Shown: positions 36,561-46,732, counted from the first letter of the stretch. The stretch: 64,000 bases of DNA from Pseudomonas taeanensis MS-3 (GCF_000498575.2 NZ_AWSQ01000002.1:111113-175112), one strand, 5' to 3'. Translations and numbers: made by a program. Notes: generated by a model not told the origin, from the letters alone.

Positions 36561-37499
36561 ATGACGAAAAAACTGAAAGCCGCGGTTATCGGCTCCGGCA
36601 ACATCGGCACCGACCTGATGATCAAGATCCTGCGCAACGGCAAGCACATCGAGATGGGCGCCATGGTCGGTATCGATGCCCAGTCCGATGGCCTGGCCCG
36701 TGCTCAGCGCATGGGCGTGGCCATCACCCACGAAGGGGTGGACGGCCTGGTACGGATGCCCGAATTCGCCGATATCGACTTCATCTTCGATGCGACCAGT
36801 GCCGGCGCGCACATGCATAACGAAGTGTTCCTGCGCGGTCACAAACCAGGCTTGCGGATCATCGACCTGACCCCGGCAGCGATCGGCCCGTACTGCGTGC
36901 CGGTGGTCAATCTGGAGCAGAATCTGCACGAGACCAACGTCAACATGGTCACCTGCGGTGGCCAGGCGACCATCCCTATGGTCGCGGCCGTGTCGCGGGT
37001 GGCCAAGGTCCATTACGGTGAAATTGTCGCTTCGATCAGCAGCAAGTCGGCCGGTCCTGGGACGCGCGCCAACATCGACGAGTTCACCGAGACCACCGCC
37101 AAGGCCATCGAGGTGATCGGCGGTGCGCAGAAAGGCAAGGCGATCATCGTCATGAACCCGGCCGAGCCGCCGCTGATCATGCGCGACACCGTTTACGTGC
37201 TGTCCGAACTGGCCGACCAGGCCAAGGTCGAGGCCTCCATCGAGGAAATGGCCGCTGCGGTGCAGAGTTACGTGCCGGGCTACCGTCTCAAGCAGAAGGT
37301 GCAGTTCGACGTCATTCCCGCCTCGGCACCGCTGAACATTCCCGGCCTCGGCCACCTGAGCGGCCTGAAAACCTCGATCTTCCTCGAGGTCGAGGGGGCC
37401 GCCCATTACCTGCCGGCCTACGCCGGCAATCTCGACATCATGACCTCCGCTGCGTTGGCCACCGCCGAACGCATGGCGCAGTCGCTGATCCAGGCCTGA
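36561..37499 (+). CDS. Acylating acetaldehyde/propionaldehyde dehydrogenase
   Basis: 312 residues, MhpF/DmpF/HsaG-like. NAD site [12 protein letters not shown] at about 9-20. The catalytic cysteine is C132 in [12 protein letters not shown], the same number as in DmpF. It converts the aldehyde released by the aldolase to acyl-CoA within a channelling complex with the next gene product. GAGGAAA precedes the ATG, and 10 bp separate it from the aldolase gene. Confidence 0.95.
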   Translation: MTKKLKAAVIGSGNIGTDLMIKILRNGKHIEMGAMVGIDAQSDGLARAQRMGVAITHEGVDGLVRMPEFADIDFIFDATSAGAHMHNEVFLRGHKPGLRIIDLTPAAIGPYCVPVVNLEQNLHETNVNMVTCGGQATIPMVAAVSRVAKVHYGEIVASISSKSAGPGTRANIDEFTETTAKAIEVIGGAQKGKAIIVMNPAEPPLIMRDTVYVLSELADQAKVEASIEEMAAAVQSYVPGYRLKQKVQFDVIPASAPLNIPGLGHLSGLKTSIFLEVEGAAHYLPAYAGNLDIMTSAALATAERMAQSLIQA

Positions 37500-37509
37500 G
37501 GATACGACC

Positions 37510-38535
37510 ATGACTTTCAATCCCGGCAAGAAACTCTATATATCCGACGTCACCCTGCGTGACGGCAGCCATGCCATCCGCCACCAGTACTCGATCAAGA
37601 ACGTGCAGGATATTGCCCGCGCCCTGGACAAGGCCAAGGTCGACTCCATCGAAGTGGCCCACGGTGACGGCCTGCAGGGTTCCAGCTTCAACTACGGTTT
37701 CGGTGCTCACACCGACCTGGAGTGGATCGAAGCGGTGGCCGAGGTGGTGACTCATGCGCAGATCGCCACCCTGCTGCTGCCCGGCATCGGCACCATCCAT
37801 GACCTGGACAATGCCTACCAGGCCGGCGCGCGTATCGTGAGGGTGGCCACTCACTGCACCGAGGCTGACGTCTCCAAGCAGCACATCGAGCATGCGCGCA
37901 AGTTGGGCATGGACACTGTCGGCTTCCTGATGATGAGCCACATGCAGACCCCGCAGGGCCTGGCCGAACAGGCCAAGTTGATGGAGAGCTACGGCGCGAC
38001 CTGCCTGTACGTGGTCGACTCCGGCGGCGCCATGAGCATGCAGGACATCCGCGAGCGTTTCCGTGCCCTCAAAGACGTCCTCCTGCCAGAAACCCAGACC
38101 GGCATGCATGCCCACCACAATCTCAGCCTGGGCGTGGCCAACTCCATCGTCGCGGTGGAGGAGGGCTGTGACCGTATCGACGCCAGCCTCGCCGGCATGG
38201 GGGCCGGTGCCGGCAACGCGCCGCTGGAAGTGTTCATCGCGGCTGCCGAACGCCTGGGCTGGGAGCACGGTACTGACCTGTACACCCTGATGGATGCCGC
38301 CGACGACATCGTCCGGCCGCTGCAGGACAGGCCGGTGCGGGTCGACCGCGAAACCCTGGCCCTCGGCTATGCCGGTGTTTACTCCAGCTTCCTGCGTCAC
38401 TCCGAAGTGGCGGCGGCCAAGTATGGCCTGAAGGCCGTGGACATCCTCGTCGAGCTGGGCAAGCGGCGCATGGTCGGCGGCCAGGAAGACATGATCGTCG
38501 ACGTCGCCCTTGATCTGCTCAAGCAGCGTGCCTGA
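37510..38535 (+). CDS. 4-hydroxy-2-oxovalerate aldolase
   Basis: 341 residues, DmpG/MhpE/HsaF-like. Starts with [17 protein letters not shown], carrying the metal/catalytic Asp18 and His21, and has the HxH metal ligands in [15 protein letters not shown]. The C-terminal helical domain contacts the dehydrogenase partner. It splits the hydroxy-oxoacid to pyruvate plus an aldehyde that is channelled to the enzyme encoded upstream. Confidence 0.95.
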   Translation: MTFNPGKKLYISDVTLRDGSHAIRHQYSIKNVQDIARALDKAKVDSIEVAHGDGLQGSSFNYGFGAHTDLEWIEAVAEVVTHAQIATLLLPGIGTIHDLDNAYQAGARIVRVATHCTEADVSKQHIEHARKLGMDTVGFLMMSHMQTPQGLAEQAKLMESYGATCLYVVDSGGAMSMQDIRERFRALKDVLLPETQTGMHAHHNLSLGVANSIVAVEEGCDRIDASLAGMGAGAGNAPLEVFIAAAERLGWEHGTDLYTLMDAADDIVRPLQDRPVRVDRETLALGYAGVYSSFLRHSEVAAAKYGLKAVDILVELGKRRMVGGQEDMIVDVALDLLKQRA

Positions 38536-38545
38536 ATTCAACTAA

Positions 38546-39421
<876 letters not shown>

Positions 39422-39439
39422 TAGGTTAGCCAGGGCCGC

Positions 39440-39465
39440 AAAGGGGAGGTGAGAACCTCCCCTTT
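39440..39465 (+). terminator. Probable operon-end terminator
   Basis: AAAGGGGAGGT, loop GAGA, ACCTCCCCTTT: a perfect 11-bp stem starting 18 bp after the hydrolase stop. The following bases are TTTGTCG repeats, so the T tract is interrupted. Confidence 0.8.
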
Positions 39466-39497
39466 GTCGTTTGTCGTTTGTCGTTTGTTGTTTGTTG
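39463..39497. repeat. Heptanucleotide tandem repeat
   Basis: TTTGTCG occurs three times and the variant TTTGTTG twice, in direct tandem, beginning within the terminator stem. Such a tract can arise by slippage and could vary between strains. Confidence 0.85.
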
Positions 39498-39519
39498 ATA
39501 GTCGACAGAGTCGTCTTCA

Positions 39520-39765
39520 TGGGGGGCGCTGGAGACCGATCCGTTCACCGGCGTGCCGCTGGGCAGCAACGCACGTGCAGTCTGCAGCGGTACTTTCATC
39601 GGCACGCTCTGCTACGGGCCGGTTAGCGGCCGCTACGGCCGACGGCTACCGTTGCTTTTCGGGCTGGCTTTGTACAGCCTGGCTTCGCTGCTGCTGGCAG
39701 GCAGCGAACGTGTTGGCGCGCTTATTGATGGGCGATTGCTACAGGGCTGTGCTGGCCGCGTGACT
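39520..39765 (+). pseudogene. MFS transporter fragment (Bcr/CflA-like)
   Basis: The frame encodes GTLCYGPVSGRYGRRLPLLF followed by GLALYSLASLLLAG and IDGRLLQGCAG, matching motif A and the next two helices of Bcr/CflA-type MFS exporters. Upstream the frame closes at a TAG at 39499, and after about 39765 it turns into unrelated sequence that merely stays open to 40017. No start site or remaining helices are visible, so this is a relic of a decayed gene. It shows rearrangement between the meta operon and the reductase gene. Confidence 0.7.
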
Positions 39766-40026
39766 GTTTGCAGTTGGACCACGACCAGAGCGTTAGGGCG
39801 ATCGGCGTCGCCGCGACCCTCAAGGGCTGACAGCTTAACGAGCGAGACAGTCGGCCATATCGTGAAGCATATGGTCGCTGGGGCATGCGGCGTGAGACAG
39901 CAGACCCGCGGGCACGCCGAAGTAATCGCTTATATAGGGCAAATTACCCACCGGCTGGGGCAGCTCGAAAACAACTGGATTCAAGTTGAAGGGAAGCGGG
40001 CGCCAGCGCGCCCGTGAAGTCTGTGA
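39766..40026. other. Spacer, no gene recognised
   Basis: 261 bp between the MFS relic and the convergent reductase gene. The open frame running through it has no family resemblance. No terminator or repeat was found. Confidence 0.5.
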
Positions 40027-40971
40027 TCAGCGTGAGCCCATGGCCAGGCGCAGACCCTTCTTGAAGACCTCCAGCTCTCCTTCGCTGAGTTCCTTGAATA
40101 GTTCTTGCTGAGCTTTGAGAACCGTCTCCCAGAGCTCTTCCAATTTGGCATGACCGGCCGGGGTAACTTGGCGTAATTGGCCGTCGAGGTGTAGATAACC
40201 TTTTTGCTGCAGGTTAGCCATGGCTTCCTCCACTTCTCGGGCGGGCATTGCCACGGCCTGCTGCAAGTCGCCCAGGCAGGCATTTGGGGCGCTATCGAGG
40301 ACCATCAGCAGGCGTGACTCGCTGTTACGCATGCCCAGTTGCAGGTGTTGCTGGACGAAGTGCGGATGGCTGGCGTTGACCGCCTGAATCATCAGGTAGA
40401 ACAGGTTGTCGCCCAGCTTGGTATTGAGCAGGCTGCTGGATTCAGGTGTGTCCGTATTCTCCGGTTTTCGCCCGCGAGGATGCGGCAGCACCATGGCATA
40501 GCCGCCCTGATGGTAAACCAGTGGTGTACGGCTGTGGTCTTCGAACTTCTCGACCTTGCCGATCATGATCCAGTGGTCGCCGCCATCGATCTGTTGGTAG
40601 TTGGCGCACTGGAAGTTGCCAGAGCAGCCTTCGAGCAATGGTGAGTTACCAAGGCCGTTGGCGTAGTTGATCCCTGCGAATTTATCTTCCTGCGGTCGGG
40701 CGAAGTGATTGGACAGTTGTATTTGATCCGAAGACAGCAGATTGACGGTGAAATGGCTGGCAACTTCAAACACTGCCCAAGCGCTGGAGCGCTTGTCCAA
40801 GCTCCACAAGATGAGTGGTGGGTCGAGAGACACCGAGTTGAAGCTGTTGGCCGTCACACCCACTTTGCGGCCGTCCGCAGCACAGGCGGTCACGATAGTC
40901 ACTCCCGAAGCAAAGTTGCCTAGGGCTCGACGGAACATGCGTGGGTCAATGGCGTTATCTGCACTAGTCAT
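40027..40971 (-). CDS. Flavin reductase with C-terminal MarR-like domain (C1/HpaH-reductase type)
   Basis: 314 residues from the ATG at 40971, which has CGGAG six bases upstream; an ATG at 41034 lacks a good site. Residues about 10-165 form the flavin-reductase barrel (FRRALGNFASGVTIVTACAA, VTANSFNSVSLDPPLILWSL). Residues about 185-314 resemble a MarR winged helix (VAMPAREVEEAMANLQQKGY). This fusion and length match the reductase component C1 of Acinetobacter p-hydroxyphenylacetate hydroxylase (315 aa), where the MarR part is an effector-controlled autoinhibitory domain. No oxygenase is adjacent on this strand. It may feed the HsaA-like enzyme, with a phenolic controlling its activity. Confidence 0.88.
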   Translation of the reverse strand: MTSADNAIDPRMFRRALGNFASGVTIVTACAADGRKVGVTANSFNSVSLDPPLILWSLDKRSSAWAVFEVASHFTVNLLSSDQIQLSNHFARPQEDKFAGINYANGLGNSPLLEGCSGNFQCANYQQIDGGDHWIMIGKVEKFEDHSRTPLVYHQGGYAMVLPHPRGRKPENTDTPESSSLLNTKLGDNLFYLMIQAVNASHPHFVQQHLQLGMRNSESRLLMVLDSAPNACLGDLQQAVAMPAREVEEAMANLQQKGYLHLDGQLRQVTPAGHAKLEELWETVLKAQQELFKELSEGELEVFKKGLRLAMGSR

Positions 40972-41171
40972 GTAGATCTCCGGGGATCCTGCGGCAGCGC
41001 CGAGGTGGATCCTTTCTATTTGTGGTCTTGTCATTTCATCGTACCAACTCGGCCAGAGTGTTCATTGCGGATAAACCGAAAGCACCTTTCGCTTGTTTTG
41101 TCTGGTGTCGCGGGCTGGCCTTGATAGCGTGGAGGCTGGAACACAATCACAAAAATCTTGGAGAGCAATGT

Positions 41172-42251
41172 ATGTGCACGCTTGCACGTCTTTTGACCGT
41201 CTTGGCTTTTATTCTTTATTGGACGTCGGCCCTTGCCGGCAATGATGCGCTTCCCTGTGTGGCGGGCCAGGGCTATCTCCCAGTGTGCGGTCTGGAACCC
41301 GCGGAAGACTTGGAGCTGACGCCGGATGGACGCTATCTATTGATGAGTGTCTCGCCTGGGTTGGCAGGGCAACACCAATCGCGTTTGAGACTCTTCAACG
41401 TGGCCAGCCAGATGGCTGAGGATCTACCGTTGAGTATCGAGGCTCAGAGTGGCTGGGGCGATGCTGACTGTGCGGCGCCTGAGGGTGCGATTGGGGCACA
41501 TGGTATCCATCTTTCCACGCGTGCCGGTGGTCGGCAGCAGCTCTTAGTGGTCAACCACGTCGGTCGCGAAGCGGTCGAGTTCATCGAGCTGAAGCCTGCT
41601 GGCGATAGTTGGGTTGGCATCTGGCGGGGCTGCGTGCAGCAGTCGGGGGCAGGGCGCTTCAATGACGTCGCGGCAATACCGCAGGGCGGCTTCGTCGCCA
41701 CTGTGATGTTCGAGTCGACGAGTATGGCTCCGCCCTTGCCACTGGATCAGTTGCTCGATGGTCGGGATACCGGCTATCTGATGCGCTGGGTGCCGGGTCA
41801 AACGCTGAGAAAAGTCGTCGGCAGTGAGGCGCCGTTCCCCAATGGCGTGCAGGTCTCGAACGATGGTCGGTACGCCTGGTTTGCCGCCTGGAGCGCCATG
41901 GAAATACGTCAGTTTGATTTGCATCAACAGCGACTGTTGACGCGTGTGCCTGTGGGGTATCTGGTGGACAACCTGAGTCGCAGCGCCGAAGGCCATTTGC
42001 TAGGTGCGGGAATCATAGACGCCAAAGTGTTCAGCCACTGTTTCAGCAACCACCTCGAACACTGCCCAAGTGGTTTCAAAGTGTCCGTCCTGAACACCGA
42101 CACCCTTGAGCAGCAAGTGCTGTTCGAGGGTGGTGTGAAGGTCCTGGCTGGCGCGTCGGTGGCTGTTGAGGTGGGCGATGAGGTGTATGTCGGCGCTTAT
42201 ACCGGCGATCGCCTTCTGCGACTGGTAGGCGGGCGGCTAGATAAACGATAA
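41172..42251 (+). CDS. Exported paraoxonase/arylesterase-like beta-propeller lactonase
   Basis: 359 residues from the ATG at 41172 with GGAGAG six bases upstream. A signal peptide is likely (LARLLTVLAFILYWTSALAG). The calcium ligands and His dyad known from mammalian PON1 have counterparts: E45-D46 (PAEDLELTPDG), H110 (GAHGIHL), H129 (VVNHVG), N154-D155 (RFNDVAAI), N214 (FPNGVQVS), D256-N257 (LVDNLSR). A periplasmic lactonase or esterase is therefore predicted. It is divergent from the reductase gene across 200 bp and is the last intact gene of the island. It may open a lactone or ester form of the substrate before uptake. Confidence 0.8.
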   Translation: MCTLARLLTVLAFILYWTSALAGNDALPCVAGQGYLPVCGLEPAEDLELTPDGRYLLMSVSPGLAGQHQSRLRLFNVASQMAEDLPLSIEAQSGWGDADCAAPEGAIGAHGIHLSTRAGGRQQLLVVNHVGREAVEFIELKPAGDSWVGIWRGCVQQSGAGRFNDVAAIPQGGFVATVMFESTSMAPPLPLDQLLDGRDTGYLMRWVPGQTLRKVVGSEAPFPNGVQVSNDGRYAWFAAWSAMEIRQFDLHQQRLLTRVPVGYLVDNLSRSAEGHLLGAGIIDAKVFSHCFSNHLEHCPSGFKVSVLNTDTLEQQVLFEGGVKVLAGASVAVEVGDEVYVGAYTGDRLLRLVGGRLDKR

Positions 42252-42362
42252 CGACATCACAAAGAGCGGTATTCATGCACCAGCTTAAGTCACTAAGGTC
42301 TGTTGCCGTTTCATTGCAAGCCGCGTTGCCGCGAGAAATGGTCCCCGATTAGGCGCAGGACG

Positions 42363-42542
42363 CAGGTGGCGATCCTGGGTGCCGGTGGTATTCGCGACGA
42401 GCCGGTGGCGGTCGATGGCAAGGTCGTGGTGCATCCAATCCTGCCGCTGTCGCTGACCTTCGACCACCGCGCGGTAACCGGGGGCGAGGCGGCGCGTTTT
42501 CTCAAGGCTCTGGTGCAGGCGTTGGAGGCGGCCGAGGCCTGA
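42363..42542 (+). pseudogene. Truncated copy of E2 3' end (right 180-bp direct repeat)
   Basis: Identical to 11114-11293 except one base, in the same orientation, and encoding E2 residues 311-369 with the stop. There is no lipoyl or binding domain upstream and no start signal. The 111 bp between the lactonase gene and this fragment show nothing recognisable. Downstream sequence (a CCACTG/CAGTGG hairpin at about 42544-42570) is presumably the original E2 3' flank. The fragment marks the right border of the island. Confidence 0.95.
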
Positions 42543-42783
42543 CCCACTGGGCTGCTCGCGTGCTCAGTGGCACTCCCGCTGGCCTGTGTCTGCGGCCTGA
42601 CTAGCCCCTGGGCATCTGCATTTGGCCCTGTTTCACGGGCCTATACTGCAAGGTGGGGTTAACGTCGGGCTTGCATCGAACGAGCAGGGAAGCAGTGCAA
42701 AAGCGGGCCTGGCCAGCGCCGCAGCCGGGACGGCAGGCGTTCGCATGCAGCGCCCCGCAACGTGGCGGGGCCGAGGAGGCAAG

Positions 42784-43404
42784 ATGGCTCGGTGGAACTT
42801 CGAGGCGGACTACTTCACCGCCTGCAATTGCGATTGGGGCTGCCCTTGCAACTTCAATGCGCGGCCGACCGAGGGCCGTTGCATGGGTTGGGGCGCCTGG
42901 AGCATTCTCAGCGGTCAATTCGATGGAGTGCCACTCGATGGCCTGCGTTTCGCCCTCTATTACAGCTTTCCCGGTTTGGTCGAGGAGGGCCAGGGCCATG
43001 CTTGCGCCTATGTCGACAGCCGCGCCAGTGCCGAGCAGCGCCAGGCGCTCGAGGCGATAGGCACGGGCCAGGCTGGCGGCGGGATCTTCGACCTGTTCGG
43101 CGCGCAACTGGTCAGCCAGTGGTTGCCGACCAAGGTGGTGCCCATCGAGTTCGAGTTCGCGGAGGGTGTCGGTCGTGTGCGTATCGAGGGCGTCGCCGAG
43201 GCCGAGAGCGAGCTGTTGAGCTACCCGGACGGCAGTGTGATCCAGCCCTGGGTCGAGCTGCCCCATGGCATCGAATACAAGCGCGGCCTGATGACCAGCG
43301 CCAGGCGCTGGTGGTGGCGCGATGATGAGCTGCTGGCGAACTACGCAAACAAATACGGCGCCGTGGCCCGGGTCAAGTTCAGCGAGCAGGGCTGCGTTGG
43401 CTGA
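42784..43404 (+). CDS. DUF1326 family protein
   Basis: 206 residues, GAGGAGG before the ATG at 42784; the frame open to 42622 is spacer. The signature ADYFTACNCDWGCPCNF gives a CxC...CxC cluster that could bind metal. DUF1326 proteins are often encoded beside DUF2182 membrane proteins, which are not seen here. The function is unknown. First native gene right of the island border. Confidence 0.85.
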   Translation: MARWNFEADYFTACNCDWGCPCNFNARPTEGRCMGWGAWSILSGQFDGVPLDGLRFALYYSFPGLVEEGQGHACAYVDSRASAEQRQALEAIGTGQAGGGIFDLFGAQLVSQWLPTKVVPIEFEFAEGVGRVRIEGVAEAESELLSYPDGSVIQPWVELPHGIEYKRGLMTSARRWWWRDDELLANYANKYGAVARVKFSEQGCVG

Positions 43405-43438
43405 GGCTTGTGTCAGCGTATGGCGGCGTGCAACGCAA

Positions 43439-43477
43439 ATCGGGGTCGTCGGCGCAATATGCGCTGGCGACCCCGAT
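43439..43477. terminator. Hairpin between convergent genes
   Basis: ATCGGGGTCG and CGACCCCGAT form a perfect 10-bp stem with a nested GCGC/GCGC in the loop, between DUF1326 (+) and the TRAP large subunit gene (-). There is no T run on either side, so its use as a bidirectional terminator is tentative. Confidence 0.55.
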
Positions 43478-43497
43478 CTGGTTCTAGCTGAGGGTCG

Positions 43498-44841
43498 TCA
43501 ATAACCCAATAGAGCGGGCAGGGTCAGGCTGATCGCCGGCACGTAGGCGATGATCAGGGTGGCGATGGTCAGGATCGCCACGAAGGGCAGGGCCTTGTGC
43601 GAGATGTCCTCGATTGCCGTGCCGGAGATACCGGAGGCGATGAACAGGTTCTCGCCCATCGGGGGTGTCATGAAGCCGATGCTCAGGCAGCAGATCAGCA
43701 CGATGCCGAAGTGCACCGGGTCGATGCCCAGGCTGTAGGCGATCGGCAGAATCACCGGGGTGAGGATCATGATCGCCGCCAGGGTTTCCATGAACATGCC
43801 GACGAACAGCAGGAAACCGATGATCAATATCCAGATCAGGTAGAGGTTGTCGGTCAGGCTGAGCATCGAGTCGGCGACGATGGCCGGAATCTGGTTCTCC
43901 ACCAGCAGGCGGCCGAACACCGTGGCGGTGAATAGAATCACCAGCACCCGCCCGGTGATCCAGGTGGTGGTCTCCAGCGACTTGAACAGCTCCTTGATGT
44001 GCAGCTCGCGGTGGATGAACAGGCCGACGAACAGGGTGTAGAAAATCGCCACGATGGCCGATTCGGTCGGAGTGAAAAGGCCGGTGTAGATGCCGCCGAG
44101 AATCACGAAGGGGGCGAGGATCGACCAGATGCCATCGCGCAAGGCCTTGCGGATCTTCGCCGTGGACCAGCCTTCGCCACTGCCGGTGTAGCCCAGGTTC
44201 TTGCAGCGGAAGTAGTTCATCACCAACAGTCCGCCGGCCAGCATCAGGCCCGGCACGACCCCGGCGATGAACAGCTTGGGAATCGACACCGAACCGAATT
44301 CACCGTACTTCTCTACCGCATCGGAGGACGGCAGCATGCCCATGGCCGAGATGCCGAAGATCACCATCGGAATGGACGGCGGAATGATGATGCCCAGGCC
44401 GCCGGAGGAGGCGGTGACCGCCGAGGCGTAACCCTTGCCGTAACCACGCTTGACCATGGCCGGGATCATCAGCATGCCGACCGCCGCGGTGGTGGCCGGG
44501 CCGGAACCGGAGATGGCGCCGAAGAACAGGCAGGCCATCACGGCGGCGGCGGACATGCCGCCGGTGATCGGTCCGGCGAAACTTTCCGCCAGGGTCACCA
44601 GGCGTTTCGAGATGCCTGCCGCCTCCATCAGCGCACCGGCGAGAATGAAGGCCGGCAGCGCCATCAGTGGGAAGGAGCCTACCGAGGTGAAGGCGATCTG
44701 CACGAACTTGATCGGGTTCTCGCCGAGGTAGACGAATGAGGCCAGGGCCGAGACCGCCAGCGAGATGCTGATCGGGGTGCCGATCAGCAGCAGCAGGAGG
44801 AAGGAGCCGAAGAGGATATAGACAATATTGGTATCAACCAT
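43498..44841 (-). CDS. TRAP transporter large permease (DctM-like)
   Basis: 447 residues from the ATG at 44841, 8 bp inside the end of the small-permease gene; the longer frame is spacer. About 12 hydrophobic segments. Typical DctM stretches: LMALPAFILAGALMEAAGI, ACLFFGAISGSGPATTAAVG, GYASAVTASSGGLGIIIPPS, GFMTPPMGENLFIASGISG. Ion-coupled uptake of an organic acid with the Q and P subunits. The substrate cannot be told from sequence. Confidence 0.94.
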   Translation of the reverse strand: MVDTNIVYILFGSFLLLLLIGTPISISLAVSALASFVYLGENPIKFVQIAFTSVGSFPLMALPAFILAGALMEAAGISKRLVTLAESFAGPITGGMSAAAVMACLFFGAISGSGPATTAAVGMLMIPAMVKRGYGKGYASAVTASSGGLGIIIPPSIPMVIFGISAMGMLPSSDAVEKYGEFGSVSIPKLFIAGVVPGLMLAGGLLVMNYFRCKNLGYTGSGEGWSTAKIRKALRDGIWSILAPFVILGGIYTGLFTPTESAIVAIFYTLFVGLFIHRELHIKELFKSLETTTWITGRVLVILFTATVFGRLLVENQIPAIVADSMLSLTDNLYLIWILIIGFLLFVGMFMETLAAIMILTPVILPIAYSLGIDPVHFGIVLICCLSIGFMTPPMGENLFIASGISGTAIEDISHKALPFVAILTIATLIIAYVPAISLTLPALLGY

Positions 44842-45406
44842 GGACCCGCTCCCGCAGTTGGCTGTCGTCGTGCTGTGCGGAGTCGTGAATGATCTTGTCG
44901 AGCTCCTCGGTTTCCGGGTCACGGATGTCGATACCCTTGACCAGTTTGTAGTAGTTGACCTGGAGCACGCGCAGGGTCATCAGGGTGAAGGCGATGGGCA
45001 GGATCAGGTACAGGTATTTCATCGGAATGCCCAGGGTCTGGGATTTCCAGAACACATTGGCCTTCATGAAGAAGATCACGCTGAGGTAGACAAAGTAGCT
45101 GTTGAAACCAACCCAGATCAGGTCGGAGAGCGCTTCCAGGCCCACCGCCACTTTGCGTGGCATGAACTTGAACTGGAAGGTGACGCGGTTGTGGGCTGCC
45201 AGCTTGGCGGCGTAGCTGGCGCCGAAAAAGGCGAACCAGACGAACATGTAAGTGACCAGTTCTTCGGTCCAGGAGATCGAATGGTTGAACAGGTTACGGC
45301 TGAGGATCTGGGCAAACAGGATGACTACAAACAATGCCAGCAACGTGCGGCAGATGTAGTTTTCCAGGTTGTCGATGATCTTGAACAGGGTACTGGCCGG
45401 TTTCAT
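44834..45406 (-). CDS. TRAP transporter small permease (DctQ-like)
   Basis: 190 residues from the ATG at 45406, with GGGAGG six bases upstream; the frame to 45454 is longer but has no site. Four membrane helices, with the family motif NHSISWTEELVTYMFVWFAF. It pairs with the DctM subunit. A 312-bp spacer with a MITE-like element separates it from the P subunit. Confidence 0.92.
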   Translation of the reverse strand: MKPASTLFKIIDNLENYICRTLLALFVVILFAQILSRNLFNHSISWTEELVTYMFVWFAFFGASYAAKLAAHNRVTFQFKFMPRKVAVGLEALSDLIWVGFNSYFVYLSVIFFMKANVFWKSQTLGIPMKYLYLILPIAFTLMTLRVLQVNYYKLVKGIDIRDPETEELDKIIHDSAQHDDSQLRERVHG

Positions 45407-45558
45407 GGTGCGCCTCCCGAAGCGCTGCACCCGGGCCAGGGCGCAACGCTTCACCGCGTGGAACGAATAGCCAGGCTGGGCCGGTTGGCGGGCTGGCGGT
45501 TCTGAGTCGAGGGCGTCGGGCGGCTTAGCCGGCCGGCGCTTGCACTGTTGGGCTTTAG

Positions 45559-45698
45559 CAGGCCGTTGAAAAACTACTGCGCTCGGCTATGCGGCGTTGA
45601 AACCGGCCTCAAAATGCTCATTTACATCACGTAAACTGCGCTTTTTCGGCCGATTTCGCCTTGCCTAGCCTTCGCTCGCTACATTTTTCAACGGCCTG
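45559..45698. mobile_element. MITE-like 140-bp element
   Basis: 15-bp perfect terminal inverted repeats (CAGGCCGTTGAAAAA and its complement) bound the element, flanked on both sides by TTAG, which could be a 4-bp target duplication. No open frame inside. It lies in the TRAP operon spacer between the P and Q genes. I believe similar CAGGCCGTTGAAAAA-ended repeats are scattered in Pseudomonas genomes, but could not check. Confidence 0.72.
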
Positions 45699-45718
45699 TT
45701 AGGCCCTCGCGCAGAGGA

Positions 45719-46732
45719 TTAGATCGCGTCGCGACCGAGCACCTTGAGAACGTTGTTCAACTTATCCTTGCCGCCCAGTTGCTCGTAGTATTTCGGCCAC
45801 ACTTGGGACACCGCACGATCAATCCACTCTTTTTCGCCATCGGCCGGATCGGCGATGACCATGCCCTTGGCGGTCAGCTCCTGCTTGATCTTGCCTTCTT
45901 GCTCCACCAACCACGAGGCGCTGTGCTGGGTAGCGGCCTTGCCCGCTTCGAGGATGGCTTGCTGCATCTCAGGTGACTGCTCCTGGAACATCGACTCGCT
46001 GACGATCAGCGGCTCGATGGAGAACAGGTAGCGCAGGTTGGTGACGTACTTCTGCACCTCATCGAACTTCATCGCCGATACGGTGATGTAGGGGTTGTCC
46101 TGGCCATCGACCACTTTCAGCTGCAGGCCGGTGAAGGTTTCCGACCAGGCCATTGGCGTCGGGTTGATGCCCCAGGCGCGGTAGGTGTCGATCATGATCT
46201 CGTTCTTCGGTACACGGATCTGCAGGCCCTTGAGGTCTTCGATCGTGGTCACCGGACGCTTGGAGTTGGTCAGCACGCGGAAGCCCGAGTAGGCCCAGCC
46301 GATGATGCGCACACCGGCGTCGCGCACGGTGTTGTCGACCATGGTCTGACCGATGTCGCTCTGGGTCAGGGCCACCGCATCATCCAAGCTCTGGATCATG
46401 TAGGGCAGAGTGAGTACGCCGACGGAGGGGGAGAAGGGGGTGACGTTGTTAATGGCCAGGATGGAGAAATCCAGGGTGCCCATGGCGGCGTTGCTGACGG
46501 TGTCCTCTTCGCTGCCCAGTTGGCCGTTGAGGAACAGCTTGGCGTCATGTTTACCGCCGGTTCTGCTTTTGAATTCTTCGGCGAACTTGAGACCCAGCTC
46601 ATGCTGGGTACCTCCGGCACCATCGCCCACGGCGACGCGGAAGGTCTTGGCCTGAAGACCGCTGCTGATGGCGGCGGCAACCAGGCACAGGGCCAGGGCC
46701 AGGGGGCGGGTGAAGTTCTTGCTGGGTGTCAT
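45719..46732 (-). CDS. TRAP transporter solute-binding protein (DctP-like)
   Basis: 337 residues. Signal peptide FTRPLALALCLVAAAISSGL then QAKTFRVAVG. The DctP/TAXI-type fold is evident: GLKFAEEFKSRTGGKHDAKL, GLQIRVPKNEIMIDTYRAWG with the conserved Arg that binds carboxylates, NPTPMAWSETFTGLQ, VDGQDNP. It is the first gene of the TRAP set. Substrate probably a carboxylate; identity unknown. Confidence 0.93.
   Translation of the reverse strand: MTPSKNFTRPLALALCLVAAAISSGLQAKTFRVAVGDGAGGTQHELGLKFAEEFKSRTGGKHDAKLFLNGQLGSEEDTVSNAAMGTLDFSILAINNVTPFSPSVGVLTLPYMIQSLDDAVALTQSDIGQTMVDNTVRDAGVRIIGWAYSGFRVLTNSKRPVTTIEDLKGLQIRVPKNEIMIDTYRAWGINPTPMAWSETFTGLQLKVVDGQDNPYITVSAMKFDEVQKYVTNLRYLFSIEPLIVSESMFQEQSPEMQQAILEAGKAATQHSASWLVEQEGKIKQELTAKGMVIADPADGEKEWIDRAVSQVWPKYYEQLGGKDKLNNVLKVLGRDAI

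Noticed and set aside
39463..39497. Short tandem repeat considered as a CRISPR array
   Set aside because: The units are 7 bp with no spacers and no cas genes are present.
40960..40992. Cluster of ACTAGT, AGATCT and GGATCC sites suggesting a cloning scar
   Set aside because: The hexamers fall naturally across the reductase start and its ribosome-binding site; three six-base palindromes in GC-rich DNA are not evidence of engineering.
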